From Diphasiastrum complanatum (Eukaryota; Streptophyta; Lycopodiopsida; Lycopodiales; Lycopodiaceae), in the NCBI GenBank assembly GCA_029204225.1, contig CM055092.1, positions 22,843,669-22,907,668 on the forward strand: DNA of 64,000 bases. The letters are read 5' to 3'. The position numbers and the translations under genes are program-made. Every line of letters begins with the position of its first letter. Position 1 is the first letter of the stretch. Shown piece after piece: positions 12,521-26,985 of the stretch. The notes below the pieces were generated by a model. It did not search any database. It was not told the DNA's origin and saw only the letters and a program-made list of their open reading frames with translations.

Positions 12521-13145
12521 TCCAAGGACAACTCCATGAGTATCCCAAATTTGACACTTTTCTAGATTTAAGGAGATTTGGTACTTGCGACAATGTTCAA
12601 ATACTTTTTCCAAACGATTCTGATGGTCTGTATCGGCACTACGGACTCCGAGGTCGTCCAAGTATATTTCAAGGAATTTTTGCAAGTAGTCTTTAAAGGC
12701 AAACTGCACGACTCTTTGCAATGAACTAGGTGCGTTATAAAGTCCAAACGACATAACTTTCAAAAGCATAAGTTTTCTATTCTGTTGAAAAAGTTATTTT
12801 ATGATGATCTATAGGTTCTTGACTTGGTTGTAACCACTAAATCCATCCAAGAAACTGTAGGTTTTCGCTCCAGCAAGGCGGTCCAATATGCTTTCCATAA
12901 AGGGTAACGGAAAGTGATCCTTTCGTGTCACTTTGTTCAAAGCTTTGAGATCCACAAATTCTCATCTTCCCTTTTCTTAGGAACGACAACAATTGGGAAA
13001 CTGATTCTGCTCGATCTCGTAGATGAACTCAGCTTCAAGTAATCTTTGTAGTTCTTTCTTAATAAGATTGGTAATGTTTGGATTATAACATTTGAATAAT
13101 GCAATCAAGAGATCAATTTTTAGCTCCTCAAGTTTTGGAGAGAAC
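12521..13145 (-). pseudogene. Ty3/gypsy reverse transcriptase remnant
   Basis: On the minus strand, 12541-12769 reads VMSFGLYNAPSSLQR, then IYLDDLGVRS at the catalytic site (normally YVDDI), then EHCRKYQISLNLEKCQ and LGHV. Farther 5' and in other frames are LERKPTVSWMDL/FLDGFSGYNQ (12830-12880), KALNKVTRKDHFPLPF (12900-12960) and the LLEAEFIYEIE segment (13000-13060). At least three frame changes occur. It is the 5' continuation of the pol remnant at 9992-11250, separated from it by a nested LTR. Confidence 0.85.
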
Positions 13146-16261
<3,116 letters not shown>

Positions 16262-17144
16262 AAGGCTGAAGCCTTGCCCTAGCTAGTATACTCAGGATAA
16301 TTGCTTGTCTAAATCTGTACACCTGGCTTGATGTGTACTAAGGAAGTGTAAACTGCAAAATAGAACATTCATGTATTAGTAATGGCCAAAAACATCAACA
16401 AAATAGAAAACTAATCATGATTCCAAAATAAAAATAAATAGAATTTATTACCTTAGAAATATCAACATTTTGCTGAAGGTTGAACCACTCAAAAAATAAC
16501 TTTGCATTGTATAATGTGTATCACCCACAGCTGAATGAATCATTTTGCTGGGGTGACTGCAAAAAAATTCAGCACACAAGAAATCAATTATGAAACAGAA
16601 TGAATTAGAATGAAACAATTACATTAGAATACTGATTTCAAAATGCTATTAAGAAAGACAGAGTTTACCTCCAAACTAACGATCTGCCAGTCTACGGAAT
16701 GGGGAACATCTATAGGAATATATTTACCTAGATATGGAAGGTATATATCTACATCCTTATGCGTATTTCTTGCCGAATTCATCTTGACACAAAAACCTTT
16801 AATAATATTATCTACATATCTCTTTAAAGAGATCAGGTTTAAACTCCAGTGGTCACTGCAAAATAAGACTGAAATTTCTTTAGCTGCAATTCTGAGAACT
16901 ATTTCCATTGACGATGCCAATGTTAATGCATAAAACAACAAGAAGCATTTAATATATCTTACTTTGTATGATAAGGGATGAGCAGATACTTTGTTGATGG
17001 TGTGAATCCACTTGTCAGACACTGTGACAATGTGTCATTATTCTCCTTGAAGGCTTGAAGCAGAAAGCTACTCAGCACCAGCAACTCGTTGGATGAATCT
17101 CTTGCAATGTCATATTGCAAGAGTGTAAGCCCGGACTCTATCAC
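16262..17144 (-). pseudogene. Ulp1/SENP-type (C48) cysteine protease-like gene, four exons, broken
   Basis: Four minus-strand blocks join through good splice sites. Exon 1 is 16963-17144 (donor GTAAGA). Exon 2 is 16669-16855 (acceptor TTTTGCAG, donor GTAAAC). Exon 3 is 16452-16556 (donor GTAATA). Exon 4 starts at 16352. Introns are 107, 112 and 99 bp and frame is kept at each join. Exon 2 begins in NDHWSL, the catalytic His-Trp of the C48 family. Exon 3 begins PQQNDSFSCG, matching the family's Gln and Cys site (Q-x-N-x-x-x-CG). Exon 4 has FRQAIILSIL, like the family's C-terminal helix. Two in-frame stops, TGA at 16521-16523 just after the Cys-Gly and TAG early in exon 4, make it a pseudogene. 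Known C48 enzymes cleave ubiquitin-like proteins, and many plant DNA transposons carry such genes. It may start upstream of 17144; I chose the first Met of exon 1. Confidence 0.72.
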
Positions 17145-17943
17145 AAGATCACTGATAGAAGCCTGTCTGTCTTTGAGACCTCGTAGAGGACCGATATGTA
17201 CGGACAGAATGTACGGTATATCGGACCTGTGCGAGTCGAATATAAGAGAGAGCGATTAGTTTTGAAGAAAGGCACACAAGTGCGATACGGGGAGACACGT
17301 AGGTAGATGTATCGGACCTCTGCGCATGGAACGCGGTAGGAGGAATATCGATTGTGAAGGACGTGCACAAGTGCGATATGCGGAGCGAAAAAAAAAGTGA
17401 AAAAAATTCATTGAAGTTTGTGATTTTATATCGCGGTTTGCACGTGCGAAAGAATGTCCTATCACATGTGTGGGAGTTTTATGGACAAATGCGAGGGAGA
17501 CATGTGTCACCCTGTCACATTACACGTGTGGGATTTGTACGAGCAAATGCGAGAGCGACACGTGCTGTCGAGCAAACGAATGAACATGCGACACGTGTCC
17601 AGGTGTCATTTCACATGTGTCCAGATGTCACCTCACACGTGCCAGTGCCTGTAGTCCAACTGAAAGTAGACACATGTCCTTTGTCCGTTGAGCACACGTG
17701 CAAAAATTTAGTATAAATGGCATGAAAACCGATTAATTTTTTACCTTTTCCGTTCTCAACATTCGCGGCATATCGCTCTTGTGTGCACGCATTGTTGTCC
17801 ATTTGCTTGCAACGATACCTACTTGCACACAAGTGTGATATTCAGTATCTGCCTGCCGTAGACATCCCTCTTGTGCGCCATCTTGATAGTTAGTTTTGTT
17901 TCAGTTCTCCCTCGCGCACAAGTGCGATATTCAAGTTACTGCC
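17145..17943. promoter_or_regulatory. two-sided promoter-like region with E-box/ACGTG array (locus 1)
   Basis: This lies head to head between the Ulp1-like gene and the plus-strand gene at 17944. About nine ACACGTG or CACATGTG sites sit at 17462-17700. GCGATAT-type motifs with an adjacent CAAG/CTTG word flank them on both sides, for example 17365-17379, 17770-17786 and 17914-17930. A TATAAAT box is at 17712-17718 on the plus strand. The layout matches 42875-43768. Frames of 60-120 codons inside are not believable genes. Promoter function is inferred. Confidence 0.6.
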
Positions 17944-19390
17944 ATGGTCTCTTCCTCAGGATCCTCACGAGATTCAGGCTTGAGTTCATTTCTTAGTGAA
18001 TTTGGGATCACTGAAAACCTAGACTACTTCCACAGCCTATTCAGGCCATATCTATATGTTTCAAGACTGCACAACCAAATTTTGACGTATTTTATGAACA
18101 TTATGTTAGATTTAGGGATATACTTAGTAAGCCTATTTTCTCCATAGGTCCACTCTAATACATGCATTATACTGATCTTGTTCATTTCTTCCCAGCTTTC
18201 AGACATAAACTTGATAGAATGTTTACCAAATTGTTTGATCTTTTCAAAAGCAGTTCAATGTGTCCATATTGCAACAAGAAATGTCGATTGGTTGAATATC
18301 AGAGTGGTTTTGTACTTTTTCTGTTAGTTTAGATCCCAGATGATGAGGAAGTTTCTGTTGCTGACCCTCCTTTTGCATCATCCTCTGTTCAGTCAGCTAT
18401 CAAGGATATCAGTCACTTTCTTATCGACACTCCTGATAAGGAAAGTGACTTTATTGATGTAAATACTGATGTTCTCTGGGATTCTTTTATTGGCCAAAAT
18501 ACACTTGATGATGAATCCAACCCTATAGAAGAGTCGAGATGTCTTTTCAATTTGCTTGTATATTATATTAATGACGATGTATATTTTACTACTGCTGATT
18601 TATGTAAATTTTTTGACTATCATGAAGACGAGGTTCCATGTTTATTATCCGGCACAATTTTTGAATTCTCCGACTTTGTAGATTTTGAAACATATGACCT
18701 TGTTGCTGGTATTGATTTTGATGATGAGGAGGGACTTATGACCGGTGAAGAATGTCTGACTAAGACTTTATCAAATATAGCTAAGGATGGGCGAGGCAGA
18801 CCATCCGATGAAGAATTCATGACATTTCAATCCCAAATGGGCTTCCCTCGTCTATCATTAATGCATTTCACTGATGATTCCACTTTAGTACATGGCCATT
18901 ATATTGATCATCCTGATCTGGTTGTTGCTGATGATGAAGAATGTGTAAGTGTTGAAACTTCCTTGCATTAGAATGTATTTAATCACTAAATGTGTTTTTG
19001 CTAACATATTTCCTATTGCAGGATGCTCTCATAATAGATGATTTTGCTGTGAGACGAGGTGGTTTTAGACAACATGCATCCTCATTCCAGAAGGACAGTG
19101 GACTGGGCCACTATCTTAGGCATTTCCTGAAGAATGAGATCTGTATTGCTCATTCCAAGCTGAGCCCAATCGAGAAGAGTTTTATAATGGCAGTTAAAGC
19201 TTTATCATTTTACCTAGAAGAACATAAATTTGTTAAGACAAATAAGATCATTTTTGTCAAAAGATCTTATGTTTTGAACATTTTAGACTTTACTGATGGG
19301 AATGTTCCTCTAAGGAGCTCCCATTATTCATTGTATTCCACTTATATTGAGCTTAGTGGAAATAAGGATAATGCACATCTATTAGATTAG
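17944..19390 (+). pseudogene. unknown protein gene with C-X2-C motif, two or three exons, damaged
   Basis: I do not recognise this family. It starts MVSSSGSSRDSGLSS at 17944. Near 18090 the coding frame shifts (or a short intron 18127-18195 is used), then a block reads FRHKLDRMFTKLFDLFKSSS and MCPYCNKKCRLVE, a possible half zinc site. An acidic region follows (18330-18953) with one in-frame TAG just before PDDEEVSVADPP. Exon end TGT|GTAAGT at 18953 and acceptor TTGCAG at 19021 join in frame to the last exon, 19022-19390. That exon contains DDFAVRRGGFRQHASS, GLGHYLRHFLKNEI, AHSKLSPIEKS and LRSSHYSLYSTYIELS. The last exon has two diverged copies at 22821-23410 and 24035-24620. It sits downstream of the promoter-like region and convergent with the transposase-like gene. 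Confidence 0.65.
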
Positions 19391-19576
19391 CAGAGAATTT
19401 CTTCATGACATAGAATCTGACACAAGATCTAATGATGAATAGTTGACACTTTGTATTTTGGTATAATACAATCAATACATTTACATTGAGTATTTCTCCT
19501 CTCTTGTTCAATGAATTTGCAAAGCGATTCTAAACATGTCATGATTTGATGACAATGATGATCTTCTACTCAACAA

Positions 19577-22227
19577 TCACCTAACTTTCTCTTCCTGTAT
19601 GAACTTGCATGCTTTTGTAAACTTGTTGTATTGTGTGGACTTTGTTATATGTCGAATCTGAACTCTGCGGTAGAACCACTGAAACAATTGACAAATGTAG
19701 TTTCGTTTTTCATTGGTTCCTCCATGTTGTGTATTTCGATGAAATGCTGCTCGTGCTTGCCAGTGTGACTTGTCCATCCCTTGCGATGACCATACACTCA
19801 AGCTTCCATATGTATTTGCAAAAAATGTTGTATGATCTCTTAGTATGTGCTGCATATGTCAAAATCATAATGTTAGTCTTATGTTTGGATCCAAATATAT
19901 ATGAAAATTTGAAAGCATTTTGAAAATTTTATACTAACCATGTAATGAGTGATGTGATCTTCTCCTCATGCTTTTGATACTGCATTAACAAACTCGACAC
20001 AAGTCCTTTGGACAGCTTTCTTATCAATATCAGAGTATTTTTCTTTTTTTAAAATAGCAATTATACTATCAAGCTTTTTCCATACATCAACTTTTAGTAC
20101 TCTGATTTTGCCGTCTTTCTCGAAGTCCTGAGTGGCAGCAATAATATCTGTCCAAAATGAGTGTTAAATATTAGAAGCCTTACCAGTATAATTTGATAGG
20201 AAACGACGCGCTTTTGCTCCTCCTATGCTTGGCTTAGTTGGCATGTTCCCATTCTTTCCTGAAAGCTTTTCATGTTTTTGAATTTTGACATGTCCTTTAT
20301 GGAGTCCTGCTTTTGATAAAACATCTTCTAATCGAGATATAGCTTCCTTTGCTAATGATGATGGCTTAGTATTCCAAGCAAAAACTACATGAAGATAAGT
20401 GATCTTTTCTATTAATCTAACTTTTGCATGAAGAGTGCAAACATGCACATTTTTTAAGGGAATAGGTAGCACATGATTCCAATTTGGATATGCATATTCT
20501 CTAGTAATTCTTGTACTCCTAGATACATCTTTTGCCATTTTCATGCAGTACAAACAAGGGTGTTTTGATGTAGCACCGTGAGAGACATTATACATACATT
20601 TGAATGTTTTCAAATCACTTGCTAAGTGCCATTCAACATTGAAGTCTCCAACTCCTGGAATATTGAGAAGTCCTCCATCCATATGGTCCTTGATGATCCT
20701 AGGATAAGATGTCCTTGAGAATATCCATGATAATATATCATGATCCTCTTTCAGCACCTGTCCAAAAAATTAATTAGACTTAGTTTACAATGTATTAATA
20801 TTATTCAATGAATGTAATGTAATAATGAGGCTAGTTAGTTGAAACGCTGCCAACCACCATATATCATTTTCTGACTGGACACTGAATCTGAAATCTTCTT
20901 GGTTCTCTGTTTGTGATAGTGCACTATTCATGAGAGTTATACTAAACCTCTCCATCTTCTGCTCTTTCACAATTTTTGACTCATCTAACTTAAGTACTAT
21001 GATTATTTTGCCATTCACCTTTTCATAGGTTATATCATAGAATGTGATGATGTATCTCAGCAAGTAATTTAGATCAACAAATAAATTGTTTGATGAATTA
21101 TAGAATATCAATCTTCCATCAGTTTCATACACCTCCTCAATATGAAATGGAGTTCCAGTGATCTTATGCATACCTATGTTTAATGTATCCCTCTCTTTCT
21201 TCAAGTGATATGTCCTAGGGATTGGGACTTTTCTAATTTGAACTTGCTTAAAAGCTTCTCTAATTAGTTTAAATATTGTTGCATATGTTTCCCTGCTTAT
21301 ACCTGCAAAATCACAAGCACCCTGAACTATAGTCTTATCTAATTTTTTTTTTGAATGTCCACCATCAAAGGCTCTGCTATTTTACACTTTACATTTGAAA
21401 TCCTATTGTTCATCATGATACGCTCAGTGGATTTGCAAGTCAATATTGTGTCCAATGACATTCCTAGTGAAGCATTGTCTTTAATATTCCGAGGAGCTAC
21501 TAATGCAGATCTGCAAAAAAAAACAGATATTTATTAGAATATCACCATAGCTGAAATTAAATCCAAATGTCATTGAAAAACTTACAGAAATCAGAATATG
21601 CTTACGTGAATGCACGGATCCTTCTATTTCGATAACCTTCTTTTGAAAGCATTTGAATATCCTTGTAAATTTGTCGCTTTCGCTTCTTACTTTCAGCCTT
21701 CTTCTTTGCCAAATCCACATCCTTCAATAATTGTAAGATGTCAATACAAATAGACTGTAAGATTGATTGCATTTGCTCTAGTTCTGATTTGATATGATTG
21801 TTATCTTCTGTAATGATTCATTATTATTTTTTAAGTTGTTCATTTTCTCCTAACGTCTTTTGGAGATGACAATCTCTATTCTAACAATAAGAGGATATCC
21901 AAATTAACTCACTTTCTAACAAGTGAACTTTATTCATATAAAGTTGTTTTCTATAGTTCTGCAATCTTTCACAATATCCTAGTAATCCATTATGCCCATT
22001 GCATATCCATGTACTAAATGAGTTATTGAAGGGAATGTGGGATGTGTCAAAGTGCTTGGATCTTGTGGATATAATGTTCCATCTATCCACAAATCCAAGT
22101 CTTTTTTTCCTTCTGTCTTGTAACGAGAACGATCCTCAGCAGATATTTGAATTCCTTTGCCTCCTCTTCTCTGCAAAGGTGCCAAATCAATAGGGATATC
22201 CACATGTAGATGATACAATGTCATCAT
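19577..22227 (-). pseudogene. spliced transposase-like gene, damaged
   Basis: Minus-strand exons join mostly in frame. A first part lies at 21880-22227 (PLQRRGGKGIQISAEDR). A basic coiled-coil exon ends at 21606. Exons at 20846-21510, 20184-20757, 19939-20147 and 19577-19849 follow. Introns at 21511-21605 (95 bp) and 19850-19938 (89 bp) are clean; 20148-20183 is only 36 bp; the join at 20758-20845 is unresolved. Motifs are an HTH-like GISRETYATIFKLIREAF, LKLDESKIV, SDLKTFKCMYNVSHGATSK with HPCLYC, then YGSLSVWSSQGMDKSHWQ and NTQHGGTNEK. These Asp- and Cys-containing blocks, ending in a QG-(E/D)-KSH helix, remind me of DDE-type transposases seen in several eukaryotes; the family name is uncertain. 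Damage: a frameshift at the A-run near 21345 and a TGA at 19966-19968 where Trp would fit (SKA-stop-GEDHITHYM). Confidence 0.62.
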
Positions 22228-22820
22228 AAAAATAATAATAGAGTAATCAGCTGCATCAAAGTACTATGACCAGATTCTATGAAGCAAAACAAAATACTCA
22301 TCTTTGATTATATTATATACTATGTACGATCAATCCAATCTCCATGCTTGTACGCTTGATTCAAATTTGGAAATGCCACTCATTTTTTTCATTCCAATAG
22401 GTAGTTGGCACTCATATTTCCATTCTCGTGGAAGAAATGCATATGTAAACATTTTGCAATTTTTTTTTATTCGAATTTGGAGATGGCGGTCATATTCTAG
22501 ATCCAGTGAAAATATTGCCCTTTTTGTAACCAATGGAGGGAATATTTTTGAATTTAGTCAAGTTATACTGCAAACTGTTAACAGTTCTTAACTATGACTA
22601 TAGACACTATGGTTAGATCATTGGGAGTCGGGGAGGCCTTGGGAGTGGTGTGGGCAAGCAAATAAACAATATTCTTTTTTTATTTTGATATTTTTCTATA
22701 TCCTACATGATAGTCCTTAAAAGGTCTTTTTGATATTGAGAACTCCTTTAATGACTAGGCAATATGTATATACAAAAAAAAAATTGTATCTAAAATGTAT
22801 TGTAGTACAAGTATCTCAAT
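22228..22820. other. no assigned gene; one small minus-strand frame
   Basis: It lies between the transposase-like gene and the second copy of the RRGG-type exon. A minus-strand frame at 22330-22533 (67 codons, LDLEYDRHLQIRIKK, FLPREWKYECQLP) could be an upstream exon of the transposase-like gene, but no splice join was found. Confidence 0.35.
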
Positions 22821-23410
22821 CTATTTCATCTTGGACACTTTCTCCAATGAAAGTTGGAACTTAGAGTCATGTAATAACTTTTCTCTTTTATATGGATCAA
22901 AGAGATGGTAGTCTTGGCAATTATTCAAATCAACATATGCATCATACAATGCAAAATGTGATGAGTTGAACATGGAATTTATTATTCTATATCCTAAGAT
23001 TTTATTTTCTTGACAAATATTATTCTATGTACTCTTGCAAAATTATGGCTTCCAAGAAATTGAGAAAGTGCCTTAATTGCCATAATCGTTGTTTCACCAT
23101 GTGGATGAAACCTTGAATGGACAACAATTATCTCATTATTTTTGAAGAGTTTCAAATAATGGCCTAGTGCATAATCTATTTGAAATTCACCAGTAGAGGA
23201 TTTTAGCCCTTCTCAATAGATTGCAAACTCATCAAGGTATAGAAGTTTTTATGATAAAGAGAATATGTGAGTTTCAAATTAAAATCTGATTCAAAAAAAT
23301 CTATTGATACAATGCAGATACATATTTATTCCACTTTGTCTTCTTTATTGACTAGTTCATCGTCAATATTATGACAACCTCTCAACGTCAATGAAATCAT
23401 AACATTGACA
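22821..23410 (-). pseudogene. copy 2 of the unknown terminal exon module, decayed
   Basis: The minus strand from about 23251 to the TAG at 22821-22823 reads LLYLDEFAI, ALGHYLKLFKNNEI, VVHSRFHPHGETTIMAIKAL, then ARVHRIIFVKK. Stops and frame changes follow. It is homologous to 19022-19390 and closer to copy 3. A preceding exon at about 23335-23400 (CHNIDDELVNKED) keeps the acidic upstream-exon context. An in-frame stop falls where copy 3 has RRGG. Confidence 0.72.
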
Positions 23411-24034
23411 CTTGGCTCCAGAAATCCAAGTTGATTTTGAAGTCTATTGAACTCCTATTCAATAGGTAAATCCGACTTTGTCTTCATGCATCTTCTCATT
23501 TGCCATTTTAAAATACTCATTTTAAAAAAAGAATTGATCATCATTGAGGTCATCCAGACCTACTTGACAATCATCAACCTCATAGTCAATTTAATCATAA
23601 AACTCATCCAGATTCATTATAAAATACAAAGAGCCTCAACCTCTATGAAATAAAAAAAAATATCCAATATATTCGAATAGACAAGAAAAGACTCATTATT
23701 TATATTGTAGTCGGTAAGAATAACTAAAAATTTAGACAGGAGGCCATACTTGGGCCATTAATTACACAAAATCGTTATTTACATAGGCTACTTCCCTATA
23801 AGGTGCTTCTTTCCTTAATTCTCCCGGGCTCCATTGAAATACCCCTTGGCCCTGTATTCCAGCCCCTACAATGGTTTTATAGAAGAGTGCAAATTCGTCA
23901 TACAAAATCGACATATTATGAAAATCTTCAAAAAGCATGCAAATTTATACAAGCCAATAGACAATAGACATACACAGATATGTTGTATATTGAAATAAGA
24001 AATATTACAAAGTGCAAATTTGAATATTCAAAGT
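23411..24034. other. no gene seen
   Basis: AT-rich spacer between two copies of the same exon module. A 68-codon plus-strand frame at 23447-23653 is rich in Ile and Leu from AT bias and has no motif. Confidence 0.5.
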
Positions 24035-24620
24035 CTACTCCATCTTTGACACTTTCTTTAATGAAAGTTGCAATTTGGAGTCATGCAACAACCTCCTTCT
24101 TTTGTATGGATTCAAGAGCTCAGAGTTCTCGTACTTACTTAGATCAACATAGGCAGCATAAACTACGAAATGTGATGATCTAAGCATGGAATTCACCAGT
24201 CCATCATATCCTAAAATTTTAAATGCAATAGTTTTCTTAGCAAATATTATTCTATGCACCCTCATAAAATTATGTCCTCCAGAAAGTGTCTGATTGCCAT
24301 AATCAATGTTTCACCACGTTGATGACACTTTGAATGGGCCACACTTATTTCATTGTTTTTGAAGAACTTCAGATAATGGCCCAGTGCATGATCTCTTAGA
24401 AATTCACCAGCAGAAGATCTCTGTCCTCCTCGGCGGATTGCAAACTCATCAAGATAAAGGATTTCTTGAAATAAACAAAAGTGTTAGATCAACATAAAAT
24501 CTAGCTATAGATATCAATTGCTATAATTCAAGACATAACACTTACGCATTTAGATGTTTCTTCCTCCGATGATTGTCTCATCGTCAATATTGTAACCACC
24601 TCTTGATGTTAATGAGGTCA
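24035..24620 (-). pseudogene. copy 3 of the unknown terminal exon module
   Basis: The minus strand from about 24458 reads LYLDEFAIRRGGQRSS, LGHYLKFFKNNEISVAHSK and ETLIMAIRHFLE. After a one-base frame change it reads MRVHRIIFAKKTIAFKILG, LRSSHFVVYAAYVDLS, LLNPYKRRRLL and a stop at 24035-24037. It is the best-preserved relative of 19022-19390 in the C-terminal part. An upstream exon (GGYNIDDETIIGG) lies at about 24540-24610. The function is unknown. The conserved RRGG, GHYL and LRSSH blocks suggest a folded domain under past selection. Confidence 0.75.
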
Positions 24621-25469
24621 ATGTTTAGACCAAGTTGACTTTGGAATCTAAGAAAAGCACCAAAATGGACTCCATTATAGCCTTCCAAATAGGTAGTTGG
24701 AGGTAGATAGTCTCTCACTAGATTCCAATAGAAAGGAACCCATAGATGCCATGTAATAGTGAAGACTCCTTGTGATTTAGACAGTAAAATGTTGCTTCTC
24801 TCTCACTATAGGATCCTTGAAAGGTGTACTACCAACTCCTATGCAAGATCTTGCAACAAAATGTGAGATGGATCTCACTAGCTCTACCAATCTCTCTCAA
24901 ACTAGATCAACCTCTCATCAATTGATGGAGTATAGGCAAAGTTTGGGTCAAACTATCTTTGGCACGTGTGAAACACTCCAATAATTCACAAATCACTCTA
25001 ATACAATGGAATTGTAGGAAACAATGTGGCTACTACCTCAAAAAGTTGACTAGATCTCAAATAGATGACATTGACAAGCCTCTTCTTGAATTTATTGGTT
25101 AAACTAGCAAGATATGATCAAACCAAATGTGTCCACACAGGTCTAGGTGCCCTACCTAACCCTCTTCAAAAGCTTATAACTTTTGATTGCCTCACCAAAT
25201 GGATTGAAACAAATTGCTACAAAAACTAGACAAAACTAGCTTTCAAACAAGCTATCTAGCACAAATTTGGATCTGACTTGGAAGAGAACCACCCAAATGA
25301 ATTCGGCTATCCCTCACATGTGTCTGAGCACTGAATTCCGTACAGTACTAGGTCTAGTCCAATCCATATGATAATGAACCTTGATCCAAATTTGCTTGAG
25401 ATAGCATGGGAAATTTCATGAAAATATGGATGATAGATGCATCAAAAGCTTAATTTGCCTCTGATACCA
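24621..25469 (-). other. leader and primer site of a minus-strand retroelement
   Basis: No coding frame. The right end carries GCCTCTGATACCA at 25457-25469, the complement of a tRNA-Met primer site with one change, directly before the LTR. No gag or pol of this element was found to the left, where the RRGG-type exon begins, so the body is missing. Confidence 0.6.
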
Positions 25470-26299
25470 TGTGAAAATTCACACATGTGGGAATTTCCTA
25501 ATGTGTGAAATTGATCTCCTAAGCTTGGCTCATGCACTATAGATCACCTATTGATTGAAATCCAAGATCAATGACAAAATCTAAGGCAAAAAGACCATTC
25601 TACATGCATTCATTCATTACCAAAAGGTGTTTCACATGTGTGGAAGACTTCATGAAATAAAGTAAGTCCCAATAAGCTCCTCTTCTTGGGTAGAGAGATA
25701 AAATACCACTTTTGGGCTCATCTAGAGAGAGAAGACAATACAAGCAAAATTGGCAAATCTCCAAATTGACTCAAAAACTCATAGATCTCTCATTCATTAA
25801 TGAAGGGAATGAAAGTACATATAGAAAATCATGGAGATCCAAGCTTAATTCCTATTGGACCCCTTAAACATAGGATCTCTAATCCTATTGGATGTGTGAT
25901 GCAACATCCCTCACTTTTGATTGGACACCCTTCCAACACATCTCTCTCTGATGATTGGACCCTTTGACTTTTGCCACCACACAGGGTGCATCACTCATCA
26001 AACCTAAACTTGACATGAGTAAGCAACCTAACTATCTCAAGTTACATCACAATTGAATTTTGGCCTAATCATGACAAACCATGTGTACTTGACCATTTGA
26101 CCTCTAAAGCCAAAATTGGCCCTATCACCTAGTGACACCAAGATGCTTGACTAGAAATCTTTATGATACCCCTAAAGTCAACATTATAAACTATTTCTAA
26201 CTATTTTACACTTGTGAGAACATGCTCCACACATGTGAAATGTACTCACAAACATAAAATCATAAAATAACCAAGATAGATTTTTGACAATTTTTCACA
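25470..26299 (-). repeat. 5' LTR (minus strand), 830 bp
   Basis: It starts TGTGAAAATTCACACATG after the primer site and ends GACAATTTTTCACA. It is related over its whole length to 980-1795. It has many CACATGTG-type words near both ends. Confidence 0.78.
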
Positions 26300-26985
26300 A
26301 CTATGACAAAATATTAAATCCCTAAAAAAATAAAAAAAGAGGAGACGATAAGAATAAGTTGCAAAGATTATTATCAAAAGTGCGAGAAAGTGATTGAAAA
26401 GAGGTATGAAAATGATACGATCTAAACCAACAAGGATTTCAAAACTTACACCAAGTAGATTAAAGGTTATTTAAGAAATGATGAATCCCATCAAAGTAAA
26501 AAATGAAAGACCATGGAGATTTGGGCACCCGTGCATATAAAAGTAAACAAATTTTTTTTTCTCTCTTTTCTCTAATGAAAGAGCATGAGTAGGAGGATGC
26601 ATCATGCCACCAAATGACTCCCACATGCATGGAGAACAAGACAAAAGCAATGTAGGAGTTACACTCTTTTCTACCATCAAGACTTGAAGTTTAGACAAAT
26701 AGAGATATGTAATGAGAGCTTAAAATTAGAAGAACAATGGCATACACACAATATTCATCACACAAAAGGAAAAGCTACAACACAATACTGTATCATGATT
26801 AAAATGAATAGCAAGGATAATAATCACTGTATTATAAAAGAGAAAAGATCTAGCAGTTCACCTACAAACCTAGGTAGTGAAGAGTGAAGAGTGGAGCTTA
26901 AAATTGAAATTTTAACACTCTATCTCAATGATAGAACTGCACTCTTCTATAACTAATAAAAAACAAAACTTCTCAAATTTAATTC
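26300..26985. other. no gene seen
   Basis: AT-rich sequence with short frames lacking motifs, between an LTR and a decayed copia. Confidence 0.5.

Noticed and set aside
17354-17832. Frames of 66-120 codons between the Ulp1-like gene and the plus gene
   Set aside because: They translate the repeated ACACGTG/CACATGTG array and have no independent support.
18127-18195. A 69-bp intron in the plus-strand gene
   Set aside because: It has GT..AG ends, but joining there gives the wrong frame for the downstream CPYC block. A frameshift near 18090 explains the reading better, so the intron is left as an alternative only.
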